Under the pieces are notes generated by a model. It saw only the letters and a program-made list of their open reading frames with translations. It was not told the DNA's origin and ran no database searches. Of a stretch of DNA of 64,000 nt, positions 22,690-33,960 are shown one piece after another (position 1 is the stretch's first letter; the number at the start of each line of letters is the position of its first letter). This stretch comes from Halichoerus grypus (Eukaryota; Chordata; Mammalia; Carnivora; Phocidae), in the NCBI RefSeq assembly GCF_964656455.1, contig NC_135719.1, positions 129,995,444-130,059,443 of the forward strand. Direction: 5' to 3'. The translations under genes and the position numbers were made by a program.

Positions 22690-23175
22690 ATAGGAGCAAC
22701 AGATGCTTAGGCAATACTGAAAGTGAGGTGGCCAAAGGATATCAATTCCAGGTATCCCATAGTTGGAAATACCAGTATGGAGCTCAGAAGAGAAATCTGG
22801 CTGGAGATTTACAATTGTAGTTCATCAACATAAGGATGCCAATTGAAGCCATGACAATCCATAAGCCAGTGAAAGGACAATTTGCAAACTGAGTAGAGAA
22901 CCAGGAGAAAATTCTCCTAAATGTCCACATATAAAGAACATGCAGAGGAGGAGGAGTCTGCAAACACTGGTAGGCTGTCTCAAAGCCAAAGGAAATGAGC
23001 ATATAGAGTGCATAGATGAGAAGGGGTGCACCAGCCATGCCAGATACTACAGAAAAGTCATGTATGAAAAATCCTGAAAAGCATCCATTTGATTTCATAA
23101 GGTTGTTAGTGATCTTAACCAGATCATGGGAGACTGGAAAGTAGAGACAACAAAGAGAACAAAGATACAACCAGT
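22690..23175 (-). mobile_element. ancient L2-like LINE fragment
   Basis: 'gagctcagaagagaaatctggctggagattta', 'catcaacataaggatgcc', 'tgaagccatga' and 'tgaaaagcatccatttgatttcataagg...gtgatcttaacc' resemble the antisense L2 body. The 128-codon minus-strand frame at 22784-23170 lies wholly inside it and is not a gene. Confidence 0.55.
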
Positions 23176-23404
23176 GGGGATTATTCTTTCAAGATGTTTG
23201 GCTGAAAAGAAGGAAAGAGATATGTCACCAGTGAGAGGAACAGAGGATATGAAATTAAAGACACTTAGTTATTTATTTAGGTAATTTGATAGACTAAAAG
23301 AGGCTTGGGTACTAATGAGAAAGAAGAAGAGAGGGAAAGATGGAAGACACAAGAAGAGGGATTCCGATGAATTTTAGGTACTCAGCCAGTAACAAGTTTA
23401 AGAA
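23176..23404. other. unassigned, may continue the L2
   Basis: Purine-rich text ('gagaaagaagaagagaggga') follows the L2-like fragment. I cannot place it confidently. Confidence 0.4.
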
Positions 23405-23575
23405 TGAGGGACCGAGTTCAACACCTCTCCATTTTAGATACAAGGATCCTAGAGCTTACAAAGATTAGCTTACTTGCCTAGTTGTGCTACTAATAATTGG
23501 CAGAAACAAGGTTTCATCACAGGTATACCATTTAACAGCCCAGGGCTTTCTCTACTGTACCACTATGCAGGTTGT
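23405..23575 (-). mobile_element. MIR SINE (diverged)
   Basis: 'ccattttagatacaaggatcc', 'gcttacttgcctagttgtgc', 'cagaaacaaggtttcatcac' and 'ctctactgtacca' follow the antisense MIR order loosely. Confidence 0.5.
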
Positions 23576-23847
23576 TCAACCCAAAGAATCTGCCAGGGTG
23601 TGCTTCGTGTGGTAAGGTGGTTAATTCAGCAATGCCAATAAGATCTGAGAAGGACACACTCTAGAAAACCAAAATTCCTGTTACAACCAGGAGACCTAAT
23701 AGCTTCCCTACCCTGAAACAGGTTTCTCCCCATTTTCAAGATCCCCTTGCCCCAATTCATTGTGTGTGTTTCTGCTTGCCCCTCAATTTGCCTGTCTTGG
23801 ACCCATGGCTGTGCGTCTTCATCTGCCTTTGTCAAACTCCTGTGGTA

Positions 23848-24142
23848 GGGCTGCTAGATAAAATTGAGGATGACCCCCACAAAAAAATTAATTAATTAAT
23901 TTAATTTAATAAAATTGAGGATGCCCAGTTAAATGTGAATTTCCTATGTTAACTATACTGGAATTAAAAACAATAACAAATGTGAATTTCTAATAAACAC
24001 TATTTTCATTTAGTATAGATATGCACCATTCAATATTTGGAATATACTTACATTAAAAAGTTATTCATGTTTATCTGATATTCAGTGTTAACTGGGTATC
24101 CCGTATTTTTGCTTATTTGTTTTTTGCTAAATCTGACAACCC
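23848..24142. mobile_element. palindromic MITE-like DNA element
   Basis: The left end 'gggctgctagataaaa' and right end 'gctaaatctgacaaccc' are imperfect inverted repeats flanked by TA on both sides (23846-23847 and 24143-24144). The inner arms also pair: 'ggatgcccagttaaatgtgaat' against 'gtgttaactgggtatcc', and 'tttagtatagatatg' against 'atatacttacatt'. This suggests a Tc1/mariner-class MITE. I am not sure of the family name. Confidence 0.7.
23873..23908. mobile_element. 36-nt A/T-rich insertion with 15-bp duplication
   Basis: The 15-mer ataaaattgaggatg occurs at 23858-23872 and 23909-23923, flanking 'acccccac' plus an A/TTAA-rich run. It looks like a minimal tail-only retroinsertion, or a tandem slip, inside the MITE left arm. 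Confidence 0.6.
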
Positions 24143-24144
24143 TA

Positions 24145-25157
24145 TCCCAGGGGCCAGATAGCCTGATTGACTTTCTCTTTCCCAACACTCATAACCCTTC
24201 ATTCTATGGCAGTCAGCTCATAACTCTGTTCTCCAGTCACCACCACCTGACACCCAGATGGAGAAATATTTATATACTCTGCAGGTGTAAGAGTCCCCCA
24301 AATATCTGATAGACCCTAAATCACATATATCTGTCTTAACAGTGAAGTCTAGGATTGTTGTTGGTTTTTTTTCCTAGATTTGCTTCCTTAATCGTGTAGT
24401 TCAAATAAGAATCAAAATATCTTAGTATTCTAAGACAATACTAATTAATGGCAGATAAAGTCAATAGAAATGAGAGAGAAGAGAGGAAACTGACTCATAT
24501 TTTTGTTTTTCCTCTAATAATCCACAAAGCAGATAAGGAGCAATAATTACATTTAATCGCTGCTGGTTGGTTGATACATAAGGAGCAATTTGGGTAAGAA
24601 AGTCAGGGATGTATCTTCTTCATCTCGTCTCAGAGGACTGCCTGGAGGTCAGCAACTCCTGGCACTCAAAAGTTGCTGACCCAACGTGATGGCTTAAATA
24701 ATAAATGCAATGAAATAAGGGCTCAGTTCATTTATGCAATTCTGTCCTGATCTGTTAACCCAAGTATATACTAAGTGCATATGGGAAAGAATGGTAGAAG
24801 TTCATGGTGTTTAGTCTATAAAAAAACCAAAAACACATTTTGCCCCAAGCATTTTCCCCCTTCATTTAAAAGTTAAATTGTCTATTTCAAAGATAAATCT
24901 AAGCCATGTGTCTCACTTTTTCCCTTTAACAGCAAACTGTTCTGAAAGAGCTCACTGTCATATCAAGGACTTCCAGAATGTCATCTTTATTCCAAATGAG
25001 AAAAATCACATTTGTCCTAAACACACAACATTCGATCTCAAAAATACATATTGTCCTAACTCATGTCTCATGAAATATAATAATAATCAATTATTCAGCT
25101 GATCAACCTACATCATTTCTGAGGATACTTGTCATCTGATCAATGCCATTAGCAGTT
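24145..25157. other. unassigned, possibly conserved non-coding DNA
   Basis: No repeat recognised. Around 24430-24740 there are homeodomain-type cores (actaattaatgg, caataattacatttaatcg) and a perfect 11-bp inverted repeat, ggtcagcaact (24647-24657) and agttgctgacc (24671-24681). Confidence 0.5.
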
Positions 25158-25370
25158 TAACATTTATTAAGAGACTATCATGTGCCAGGCACCAGACTAT
25201 ATGCTTTGCAAATGTTAGTTCTAACCTCAATCACCCTGGTAGGGAGGTATTATTAATTTACTTAATAGACAAAAATATTAAAGTTTCAAGAGGTTATATA
25301 ACTTGTGAAGCAAATAAAAGGCTAACACAACTTCTGCCTAACACATAAGCCCACAGTCTTTCCATTTTTC
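25158..25370 (-). mobile_element. MIR SINE
   Basis: 'aacatttattaagagactatcatgtgccaggcacc', 'tatgctttgcaaatgttag', 'aatcaccctggtagggaggtatt' and 'ataacttgtgaagc' match antisense MIR. Confidence 0.85.
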
Positions 25371-25750
25371 CAGATGGTAGTATGTTCCCTTACAGATAAG
25401 AAAAGTCAAATCATCCCTATTTTCTATAAGTTGATAGTCTTAATAAAACACATAGACAAAAGCATATTGATGCAGAGTTGACTAACCCATATTTAACTCA
25501 GTGGAGAACAATGCACTAAAATGGTACATGCATGGATCTAAAAAATCCATCTTTTACAAGAAATTAAATTGTAGAATTCACAAAAAAATATTCAGATTGT
25601 CTTTGTTAAGATGATGTATAATATATTCTATCTCCAGTACTCACAGCTCTTTTGGAGGGCTGTTAATTACATAGAGATTGTATTTTTTGGTATTACGAGG
25701 GTAGAAGAAAAGAGAAAGAGCGTTTTCAAAGTGTATGCATGAGAGAGCCA
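25371..25750. other. unassigned intergenic sequence
   Basis: Nothing recognisable. AT-rich. Confidence 0.6.
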
Positions 25751-25754
25751 TCAG

Positions 25755-26005
25755 GGAATAGTGAATAAAAATTCACATTCTGGATTCTGACACTCTTGGG
25801 TTCCAAACCAAGTTCTGCTGCTCACTTGTCAATTATTCAGTTATGGGCTCTTTACTTAACTACTCTGTACCTCACTGTCCTCATCTACCAGATGGACATA
25901 ATAATACCTGTCTTATAGGAATATTAGAATAATTAAATGAGATTATATTTGGAAAATAGTTGCCCTAGTGCCTGGGACAAAATAAGCATCCTGGGAATGG
26001 TGATT
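25755..26005 (+). mobile_element. MIR SINE
   Basis: 'cattctggattctgacactcttgggttccaa', 'gttctgctgctcacttg', 'ctctgtacctcactgtcctcatctacc', 'aattaaatgagatta' and 'agtgcctgggacaaaataag' reproduce the full MIR order. Confidence 0.88.
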
Positions 26006-26585
26006 GTGGTTACAGCTAAACCATCAAGTAGAAAACCTTGGCAGTCATGGTAAAGTCATGGAGGTCAGTGAGGCACTTTCAAACAATTGTAGCCCATGCA
26101 CAGGAAAAGGTGAAACCTAGCTAAGTGCTGGACAGCACTGGGAGGAGGGGGGGGGAAAGGTGACTGTCAGAACTGGCACGTATAAAGACCCAAAAGGGCT
26201 TGTCAACAAGCATGGCATGCATCACAAAGACAGACTACTTATATTTGTAGCCATAAATTATCTCCCATCTGAATGTTTCACACCGGAAAACATAAGACAT
26301 TAGAGAAATGATTTTCATTGGAGTAGGAGAAATAAAAAATTAGGGGATTCAGAATTTGTATGGTTTAGACATAGAAGCATTAGCCCATGTGCCTCTTGCC
26401 TCAAAGTAACTCTATTATTATTACTAAGGAGATTCATACATTGGAACTTTTAAAAAGTAGAAGAGACAATCAATTGTCATTATTTTGTCTTTGTTTAGTA
26501 AGAATGAAAACTTGCCTTTGAGGAAAAACACTGAATATATCTGCTTTGGTTGTTTGTGTTTTTGTTTGTTTGGTGTTTTCTTGTG
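26006..26585. other. unassigned intergenic sequence
   Basis: No element recognised. A short G-run lies near 26148. Confidence 0.6.
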
Positions 26586-26804
26586 CAAGGGCCAGCAAAC
26601 TGCAGCCTGTGACCAAATTGGCCCATTGTCTATTTTTATAAATAAAGTTTTATGACACCACAGCCTCATTTGCTTTTTTAACTACTGCTTATAGCTGCTT
26701 CTGTGCTACAATGGCAGAGCTGAGTGGTTGCAAAAGACTCTATGACCTGCAAAGCCTAAAATATTTACTATGTGGCTCTTTACAGCCGCACTGTGCTAAC
26801 CTCT
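26586..26804 (-). mobile_element. hAT-type DNA transposon, second copy
   Basis: Reverse orientation relative to 11690-12022: 'caagggccagcaaactgcag', 'aaataaagttttatgaca', 'gcttctgtgctacaatggcag', 'gcctaaaatatttactatg' and 'ggctctttacagccg...gctaacctctt'. Near full length for the short form, and clearly the same family. Confidence 0.8.
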
Positions 26805-26833
26805 TTCTTAGAGCTAAGAGGTAAGTATTTCAT

Positions 26834-27197
26834 CTTAGTCAGCTTGGGCTTCCCAAGATGGTGGCCGATTATAAGCCAGGAAGAAAGCTCTCACTAAAAC
26901 CCAACTGTGCTGGCACCCTGACTTACAACCTTCGGAACTGTGAGAAGATAAATGTCTATTGTTTAAGCTACCTGGCCTGGGGTATTTTATTATGGGTTGG
27001 AGGTGAGCAGGAAGAGTGAGCAGTAACTCTTTGATGACTAATCTTTAAGGACACTAATCCTATCCTATCAGGGCCCCACCTCATTACCTCATTTAACCTT
27101 CATTATCTCCTTATAGGCCCTATCTTCAAACACAGCTGGGGGGGGAGTGGATGGTTAGGGCTTCAATGTATGAATCTATACAATTCAGTCTATAGCA
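26834..27197 (-). mobile_element. MLT1-type LTR with internal inversion
   Basis: The outer parts are antisense MLT1: 'cttagtcagcttgggct' at 26834-26850, then 'aaggacactaatcctatcc...cagggccccacctcattacc' through 'caattcagtctatagca' at 27047-27197. The centre (about 26855-26996) is in the sense direction: 'gatggtggccgattataagccagg', 'aactgtgagaagataaatg' and 'gtttaagctacctggcctgggg'. The centre is the piece missing from the outer copy, so the simplest reading is one LTR with about 140 bp inverted in place. Confidence 0.75.
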
Positions 27198-27200
27198 TGT

Positions 27201-27689
27201 TTCAAACCTATAAAATCTGATTTAGCCATAAAAATATCCATCATCTTTCATTCCCAATGTACCTTCCAATGCATCTTTCTAACACATCTGGAAAACAGGT
27301 TAAAACCAAAGTATAGTGAAAACCTCTCCTGCTGACTAAGAGTAAAGAGACCATCCAGAAACCTTATCCCAAATGTTACCCTTAGCAAAGCATTTGAGCT
27401 TGGAGAAAAATAGAGATGAAATGACTTCTGGAGGGCAGAATGAATTCCTCCATTGAGAAACTGAAAGGCACCTATTAATCCATTCCCCAAATGGTAGTTT
27501 TCATCATGTGGATGCCCTTTTATCTTACTGAGAAAAAGAGCAGCTAAAGTACTTGGGGATAATCTGTGACCGAGTGGGGTCAAAAGATTCAAATAAGCAT
27601 TGATGTGTCAAAGACAAGTTGTAGGCTTCATCATTCTTTGCGCTATTTGCAAAGAGGATACAACTCTATTTCTCTAACAACCACAGAGT
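27201..27689. other. unassigned intergenic sequence
   Basis: The minus-strand frame at 27248-27592 (114 codons) has no domain or similarity I recognise, and nothing suggests splicing or expression. Confidence 0.55.
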
Positions 27690-27890
27690 ATTTTAAGAGA
27701 CACTACCTCATTCATCTCCTGAGTGCCCTTTGAAGTAAGTGTCCCATATTTTATTTCTATTTTATAAGTAGAAAAACTAGGGCAGTGAGGAGTTGTATGC
27801 CTCTCCCCAGAGTGAATCAATCACTAGAGATAGAAGAAGTTTAAGTCTTTTGTTTTCTATGCATTCAACCACGGATTAGTGTACTGAAGA
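27690..27890 (-). mobile_element. MIR SINE (diverged)
   Basis: 'acctcattcatctcctgag', 'ttctattttataagtagaaaaactagggcagtgag' and 'agagtgaatcaatcactag' follow antisense MIR loosely. Confidence 0.55.
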
Positions 27891-28379
27891 CCTTTCCATA
27901 AATAAAGTGTCTTATGCTCATTGGATATAGTATTACTCCTACCACGATTGTGGTGTGTATTTCCTGCCATGCCAATATGGTGGACAACTCTTCACTTTGG
28001 CACTTTTAAGGACTCCTTATCAATTATAAGTAGAGAAACATGAACTACAATAGGAAAGAAATGTTAAACCAAAATAGGTTATGGCCGAAGCACCAAAAGT
28101 AGTACTGGATTGAGTGAAATCCCCAGACAAAATGCCTCATGACATAGAAACAGGCTCTAGCACCATCTAGTGGGAGACCAAAATAACTCATGGATTATTA
28201 AGAAGGTTGTTTGTCATCCTGGGGGCTCCTTTCATCAAGAGGTTTGGATTATTTCCAGTTTAAAGCTTCCTTGGGCTTAACTCCTAAGTAAGCAAGTATA
28301 TTTTTTATTGAAATCATTGTAGAAGTACACCAAGGGTTGGGCTTGGGTTACCTGTTGTAGTTTATTTCCCAATGACACA
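27891..28379. other. unassigned intergenic sequence
   Basis: Nothing recognisable. Confidence 0.6.
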
Positions 28380-28600
28380 GAGTAAAAAGGGCAAGGACTA
28401 GAAGTAGAAGAGATATGAATTTAAATATATTCCACCAGCAGCTCTTTGGTTTTACACAAATTACCCTATCTCTCCCAGGGCCCATTACTTCACCAATATA
28501 ATGAAGTTAATGCCCATCTAAAGGGTAACTGTGATGATTAAGGGAGATCTTTAGTTTATTCCTATTTGTTTATATAGTGACTGTCAACAAATATTAGTTT
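28380..28600 (+). mobile_element. MIR SINE (diverged)
   Basis: 'aaattaccctatctctcccag', 'cccattacttcaccaata', 'gtaactgtgatgattaaggg' and 'gactgtcaacaaatattag' match sense MIR weakly. Confidence 0.5.
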
Positions 28601-28649
28601 TCTCTTTCCCCCAAGAGATTTCTGTGATATTTCCATATAGCACTACATT

Positions 28650-29044
28650 GGTTTGTTAGGGATGCTTTAACAAAGCATCACAGACTGGCTTAAACGATAG
28701 AAATTTATTTTCTCACAGTTCTGGAGGCTCGCAATCTGATATTAAGGTGTAGCAGTGTTGGTTCCTTCTGAGGACATGAGATCCCAGGCCTCTCTCTGCT
28801 TATAGACAGCTATCTTCTCCCTGTGTTATTTTCCCACTATCTTCCCTCTGTACATGTCTGTGTCCAAGTTTCCTCTTCTTATTAGGACAGCCGTCATATT
28901 GGATTAGGGCCCACCCTAATGACATCATTTTAATTTAATTATTTCTTTAAAGATCCCATCTCCAAATACAGTTGCATTCAGAAGCACTAGGGGCTAGGAC
29001 ATCAACATATGAATTTGTGGAGGGAGCACAACGTAGCCCATAGC
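28650..29044 (-). mobile_element. solo LTR, ERVL-MaLR MLT1
   Basis: Antisense MLT1: 'ttgttagggatgctttaaca', 'ggcttaaacgatagaaattt', 'cacagttctggaggctcg', 'tcatattggattagggccc', 'tctttaaagatcccatctcc' and 'agcccatagca'. Essentially full length. Confidence 0.9.
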
Positions 29045-30348
29045 AAGCATGATGAGCAGACAGCCATGCAGCAGGTAAACAGTAGAGGCAGGATAAATCC
29101 CCAGCCCCAGCCTACTGTGATAGAGCCATGCTGCCTCCAGAGAGAGCTAAGTAGGAAAATCCAGTTTTATAGATCAAATGAAAGATCCCATTTCCTTTGG
29201 TTTAAGGCAAACTAGTAAGATCCATTTCCTCCAGAATCATAGGGTTCTGAGATAAAAAGGACCCTACAAGTACAACAATGTACTGTTAATTATAGCAGCC
29301 CCCTCAGGTACCCTGGGCAAATAAGGAGGGGAAATCAAAACATTTGTTCTATCCCCTAAATGGATTGAATTGATGGTTCCTGAGTTATTATGCTACCCAC
29401 CAGTGCTAAACCAACTTCGGGAAACTTCATTTCATTATTTAGCTGACTCAGGAAGGGCTTATTGTAACTTCTAGCTAATCTATAGTACAATTCAAAATCT
29501 TCAGCTGCTAAAAAAAAAAAAAAACCTGCACTTTCCAGTTTCTATTCCAAAAAAAAAAAAAAAATGTGTCTGCCAGCATTTTCAAAATGTATTTTGTGAG
29601 GTGCACATATGTTAATATAAGTATAGCAAAGATTGTCCACCTCGTTGCTCTCCTATTAAGCAGATTTCCCTTTACAGTCTCCCACATAACCAGCCTCTAC
29701 ACTTCAGGTTTAGAGAGAACAGAATTTCAATGCTTTCTCTGCCTGCTCTACCGTGACTTTTACACTGTTTTTTCCTTCCAATCTCTCCACCACAGCTATT
29801 TGCATGTCTGGTATCCAGTCTTTCCCTGCCTGGGACAAAATAAAAAGTCATAATAATAAAACACAAACAGAAGCTTCAGAATCCCAAACAACTGCACTCT
29901 CCAGTTACCATTATCATTATTATACCATTTATATTTTAAGTGACTATATGAGTTTACCTCATAAAAAGAGAGAAAACAGTGAAAACAGAGCAATATCAAG
30001 CAGTACTTGGTTTTCAGAATCTAAATGAAGTTGGGTCTTAGAAGCCAGCTAGGAATTTTTCTTCTAGAATTGCATATTCCACTCAATTCCAAGGTGGCTT
30101 GTTATATATTTACCTCATAGTCTCGTCATCAATTTAAAATGCCTGGATGGAGTTGCCATTCATATTAATGTACAGTGTTTCACGTGGGTAACCAGTGGGC
30201 ATCATGATTTATCTCCAGCTTCAACACATAATTCAAACCTCAGCTATCATCCAACCCATTCCCTTCGTTCTTAGTTCTTGCTCTTCTTTCTTCCACTGGA
30301 CAGATGATCCCTTCCTTTCCCTTAAGCTGACATTTTTCTAACATACAA
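29045..30348. other. unassigned intergenic sequence
   Basis: Two A tracts (near 29508 and 29550) lie 30 bases apart with no matching TSDs. Overlapping frames at 29566-30028 on both strands (up to 95 codons) show no domain. Confidence 0.55.
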
Positions 30349-30363
30349 ACATTACTGCTTTTA

Positions 30364-30567
30364 TTTATTTTTTTTTTTTTAAGGTTTTATTTATTTATTT
30401 GACAGAGACAGAGACAGCGAGAGCAGGAACACAAGCAGCGGGAGTGGAAGAGGGAGAAGAAGGCTTCCCCCCGAGGAGGGAGCCCGATGTGGGACTCGAT
30501 CCCAGGACCCCAGAATCATGACCTGAGCTGAAGGCAGACGCTTAACGACTGAACCACCCAGGCGCCC
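30364..30567 (-). mobile_element. Can-SINE
   Basis: Minus strand, head 'gggcgcctgggtggttcag', tail seen as the T run near 30370. A perfect 15-bp TSD 'acattactgctttta' lies at 30349-30363 and 30568-30582. Confidence 0.97.
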
Positions 30568-30624
30568 ACATTACTGCTTTTATACCCAACACCTAGATCT
30601 TGGTTTCTAATACCATTCTCCAAT

Positions 30625-30975
30625 TAAAAAAAAAAAAAATGGGACTGGTTCTAAGTCTGGCATACAAAGGGGGTATACAAGATGGGCCTGGAGCATTTTG
30701 TAGTGTCAGAAAGTTAGAAAGTGCTCAATGAAAAAAACAGTTTATTTTTAAAAAGGATGGAGCATGTCAGAGAAACAAAGGAACCTACTTGAAAGAGCTC
30801 CAATGGCCAAAGCTGGAGCAATTTGAACAAAATAAATAACATAGAATTGGATTATAACACAAATATAAAATAAATATACATGAGTCCATATTGATATAAA
30901 TGATTGAATCAATACACAGAAGAGACAAATCTTTCATACAGAAAAGTTATAAGTAATTTATGTAGATACGTCCCA
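30625..30975 (+). mobile_element. ancient L1M 3' UTR-like, left part
   Basis: 'gaaagagctccaatggccaaagctggagcaatttgaac', 'aataaataacatagaattggattataacac' and 'agaagagacaaatctttca' resemble an old L1 3' UTR. The segment resumes at 31333 after an LTR. The family call is from memory and is tentative. Confidence 0.5.
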
Positions 30976-31332
30976 TGTTATGGACTGAATATTTGTGGCC
31001 CTGCCAAAACTCATAGGTTGAAATCTTAGCCCCAAGTGGGATGGTATCAGGAGATGGGCCATGAGGGGGTTATCAGGTGGCACCCTCATGAATGGGATAG
31101 TGTCCTTATAAAAGAGATATTGAGAGAGCTCTCTCTGCTCTCCACCATGTGAGGATACAACATGAAAACAGCTGTCTATGAAATAGGAAGTGAGCTCTCA
31201 CTAGACACCTAATCTGCCGGCATCTTGATCTTGGACTTGTCAACCTACAGAACTGTGAGAAATAAACTTCTGTTGTTTATAAGCCACCCAGTCTATGGTA
31301 TTCTGTTATAGCTGCCTGAACAGACTAAGACA
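30976..31332 (+). mobile_element. solo LTR, ERVL-MaLR MST type
   Basis: It starts 'tgttatggactgaatatttg' and ends 'gaacagactaagaca'. Inside are 'gtgtccttataaaagagat', 'accatgtgaggatacaac', 'cttgatcttggacttgtcaacc' and 'gccacccagtctatgg'. It splits the L1M-like repeat on either side. Confidence 0.92.
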
Positions 31333-32035
31333 CCCTTCTATAAGGTAGGGCTTAATCTCCCCACTCCCTGCTCTGCATATGAGCTGGATTTTATGACTCA
31401 CTTCCAAAGAATACGGTATGAAAAGGAAAAATCACAAACTTACAGTGGAGAAACCTGGTAAACATTATTTAAGCAAGTAATTAAGCTTAATATCTCCAGT
31501 GCTAAGTCATGTTGATACCATGAACTCCCTTCATCTGATGTGATGAGAGAGGTCTATTTGTAATATTTCTCTCCAAAACCCATAAGCCCAATCTAATCTT
31601 GAGAAAAAACATCAGACAAACCTAACCTGAGGAACATTTTATAAACTACCTGAAAAATTCTCTTCAATATTGTCAGGGTTAAAAAAAAAAAAAAAAAGAA
31701 AGAAAGAAAGAAAAAGAATGAGTCAGTCACAGATCAGAGGAGGCTAAACAGATGTGACAACTAAATGCAAAGTGGTGTCCTGGACAGGATCCTGGTACAG
31801 AAAAAGGACATTAGTGGAAAGACTGGTAAAATCTGAATAAAGTTAGAGTTCATTTAATAGTAATGTAGTAATGTTACTTTCTTAGTTTTTGGTCTTGGTC
31901 CTGCAGTTGTATAAGATGCTGACCTTAGGGGAAAGTGGGTGAAGGACATATAGGATTTCTTTGTAACATCTTTGCAACTTTTCTGTAAATCTAAAATTAC
32001 TCTAAACTGAAAAGATTGTTTTAAAAATTAAAAAG
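31333..32035 (+). mobile_element. ancient L1M 3' UTR-like, right part
   Basis: 'agaaacctggtaaacattatttaag', 'gtcatgttgataccatg', 'aacatcagacaaacctaac', 'tgacaactaaatgcaaagtgg', 'aaaggacattagtggaaaga' and 'catctttgcaacttttctgtaaatctaaaattac' form a continuous old-L1-like tail. An A17 plus (GAAA)n tract at about 31681-31718 has expanded within it. Confidence 0.5.
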
Positions 32036-32559
32036 CAAAAATAATTCTGGTCTTTAACATGTTGTTCATCTACAACTTTATTTTACCACTACAGAATCTT
32101 CCTTTAGGAAAGGGTAGTAAAAAGGTAAACAAAGGAAGAAAATAACTAAAATGAAGATAGCCATAACTCTGGGGGATGGAAGCATGCTCACCTCTATCTA
32201 TTTGAAACAACTCACATCCCATAAAATTGACAATTTTAACATGTACAATGCATTGGTTTCTAGTGCATTCACAAAACTGTGCAACTATTACCACTATCCA
32301 ATTCCAGAACATTCTTTATCACCTCAAAAAGAAACTCCATACTCATTAGCAGTCATTCCCATTCCCCTTTCCCCATAGCCCCTGGCAACCACTAATCTAT
32401 TTTGTGTGTATATATCTCTATGCCTATTCTGGACACTTCATAACTGAAATCATATAATATTTGGCCTTTTGTGTCCATCTTCTTTCACTTAGCATAATGT
32501 TTTTCAAGATTCATCCATGTTGTAGTATAGTATAAATCAGTACTTCATTCCTTTGTATG

Positions 32560-32737
32560 TTTTTTTTTTTTTAAAGATTTTATTTATTTATTCATGAGAG
32601 ACAGAGAGAGAGAGAAGCAGAGGGAGAAGCAGGCTCCCAAGGAGCAGGGAGCCCAATGCGGGACTCGATCCCAGGACCCTGGGATCATGACCTGAGCCAA
32701 AGGCAGACGCTTAACCATCTGAGCCACCCAGGCACAC
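32560..32737 (-). mobile_element. Can-SINE
   Basis: Minus-strand copy with head 'gtgtgcctgggtggctcag', inserted into the ancient L1. An 11-bp TSD 'tcctttgtatg' lies at 32549-32559 and 32738-32748. Confidence 0.96.
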
Positions 32738-33042
32738 TCCTTTGTATGGTTGAATAATATCTCATTGTACTAATAGTTCGCATTTTGTTTATCCACTCAT
32801 CAGTTGATGAGCATTTTGCTTTCCATTTTTGGTTACTATGAATAGTCCTGCTATGAATATTCTTGTACAAGTTTGTTTGTTTGTTTGTTTGTGAACATAT
32901 GCTTTCTTTTGTCTAGGGTATATACCTCAGAGTGGAATTGATGTTTTATATGATAACTCTATATTTAACCTTATGAGGAACTGCCACTGTTTTTTGAAGT
33001 GGCTACACCATTTACATTCACACCAGACATGCATGAGAATTC

Positions 33043-33243
33043 CTTTTTTTTTTTTTTTAAGATTTTATTTATTTATTTGAGAGAGAGAGAATGAGCGAGA
33101 GCACATGAGAGGGGTTAGGGTCAGAGGCTGAGAAGCAGACTCCCTGCCAAGCAGGGAGCCCAATGTGGGACTCGATCCTGGGACTCCAGGATCATGACCT
33201 GAGCCGAAGGCAGTCGCTTAACAAAATGAGGCACCCAGGCACC
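33043..33243 (-). mobile_element. Can-SINE
   Basis: Minus-strand copy, head 'gggtgcctgggtgcctcat', also inside the ancient L1. The TSD is probably the short 'cctttttttt' at each edge and is blurred by T tracts. Confidence 0.94.
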
Positions 33244-33849
33244 CTTTTTTTTTTTTTTTATAATCCTAACCAATGCTTATGATCTTTTATATTATAACCA
33301 CCTAATGGATATGAAGTAGTATCTCACTGTGGCTTTGATTTACATTACTTTGATGGCTAATAATGTTTAATAACTTTTTACATGTTTATTGGCCATTTCT
33401 AGATCTTCTTTGGAGAAACATCTGTTCAAATTCTTTGCCCATTTTAATCAAATTATTTGTCTTTTTATTGCTGAGTTGTAATCATTGTTTATATATTCTG
33501 GATACCAGACCCTTATCAGATATATGATTTGTAAAATATTTTCTCCCATTCTGTGGGTCACCTTTTCACTTACTTGATAGTGTCCTTTGATGCACCAAAG
33601 TTTTTAATTTTAATGAAGTTCATTTCATTTATTTATTCCTTGAATTTTGGTACTTTTGGTGTCATATCTAAGAAATTATTGTCTATTCCAAGGTCATGAA
33701 GATTTACATCTATGTTTTCTAAGACTTCTATAATTTGAGCATTTACATTTAGGTCTCTGATCCATTTCGAATTAATTTTTGTATATGACAGGAAGTAGGA
33801 GTCCTCTATAATATATTTTCCTTTATGTATTTTCATGAATAATCATTGG

Positions 33850-33960
33850 TCTTAGATCAAAATTCCAAAGTTGAAATACTAGTTCCACCAATTAATAGTG
33901 TAAATGTGTTTCCCTTTTCTGAGATCCATTTTTTCACCAGTATTGGAGGGAATTAAATAC
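33850..33960 (+). mobile_element. MIR-like fragment (weak)
   Basis: 'gttgaaatactagttccaccaattaatagtgtaa' and 'tctgagatccattttttcacc' loosely match the central MIR core. Confidence 0.35.

Larger units (their letters stand above)
32190..33845 (-). mobile_element. ancient L1 ORF2 end and 3' UTR (L1M type)
   Basis: A long antisense L1 interrupted by two Can-SINEs. From the 3' UTR ('gacaattttaacatgtacaa', 'gcaactattaccactatcc', 'cccctggcaaccactaatc') it passes through 'tcatccatgttgtagtatag', 'gtttatccactcatcagttgatg' and 'gccatttctagatcttctttgg' to 'gatccatttcgaattaattt...caggaagtagg', the ORF2 C-terminal part. It is diverged, with no open reading frame. Confidence 0.88.

Noticed and set aside
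22784..23170. 128-codon minus-strand frame with membrane-like segments
   Set aside because: It lies wholly inside an ancient L2-like repeat. The hydrophobic runs are chance products of its antisense.
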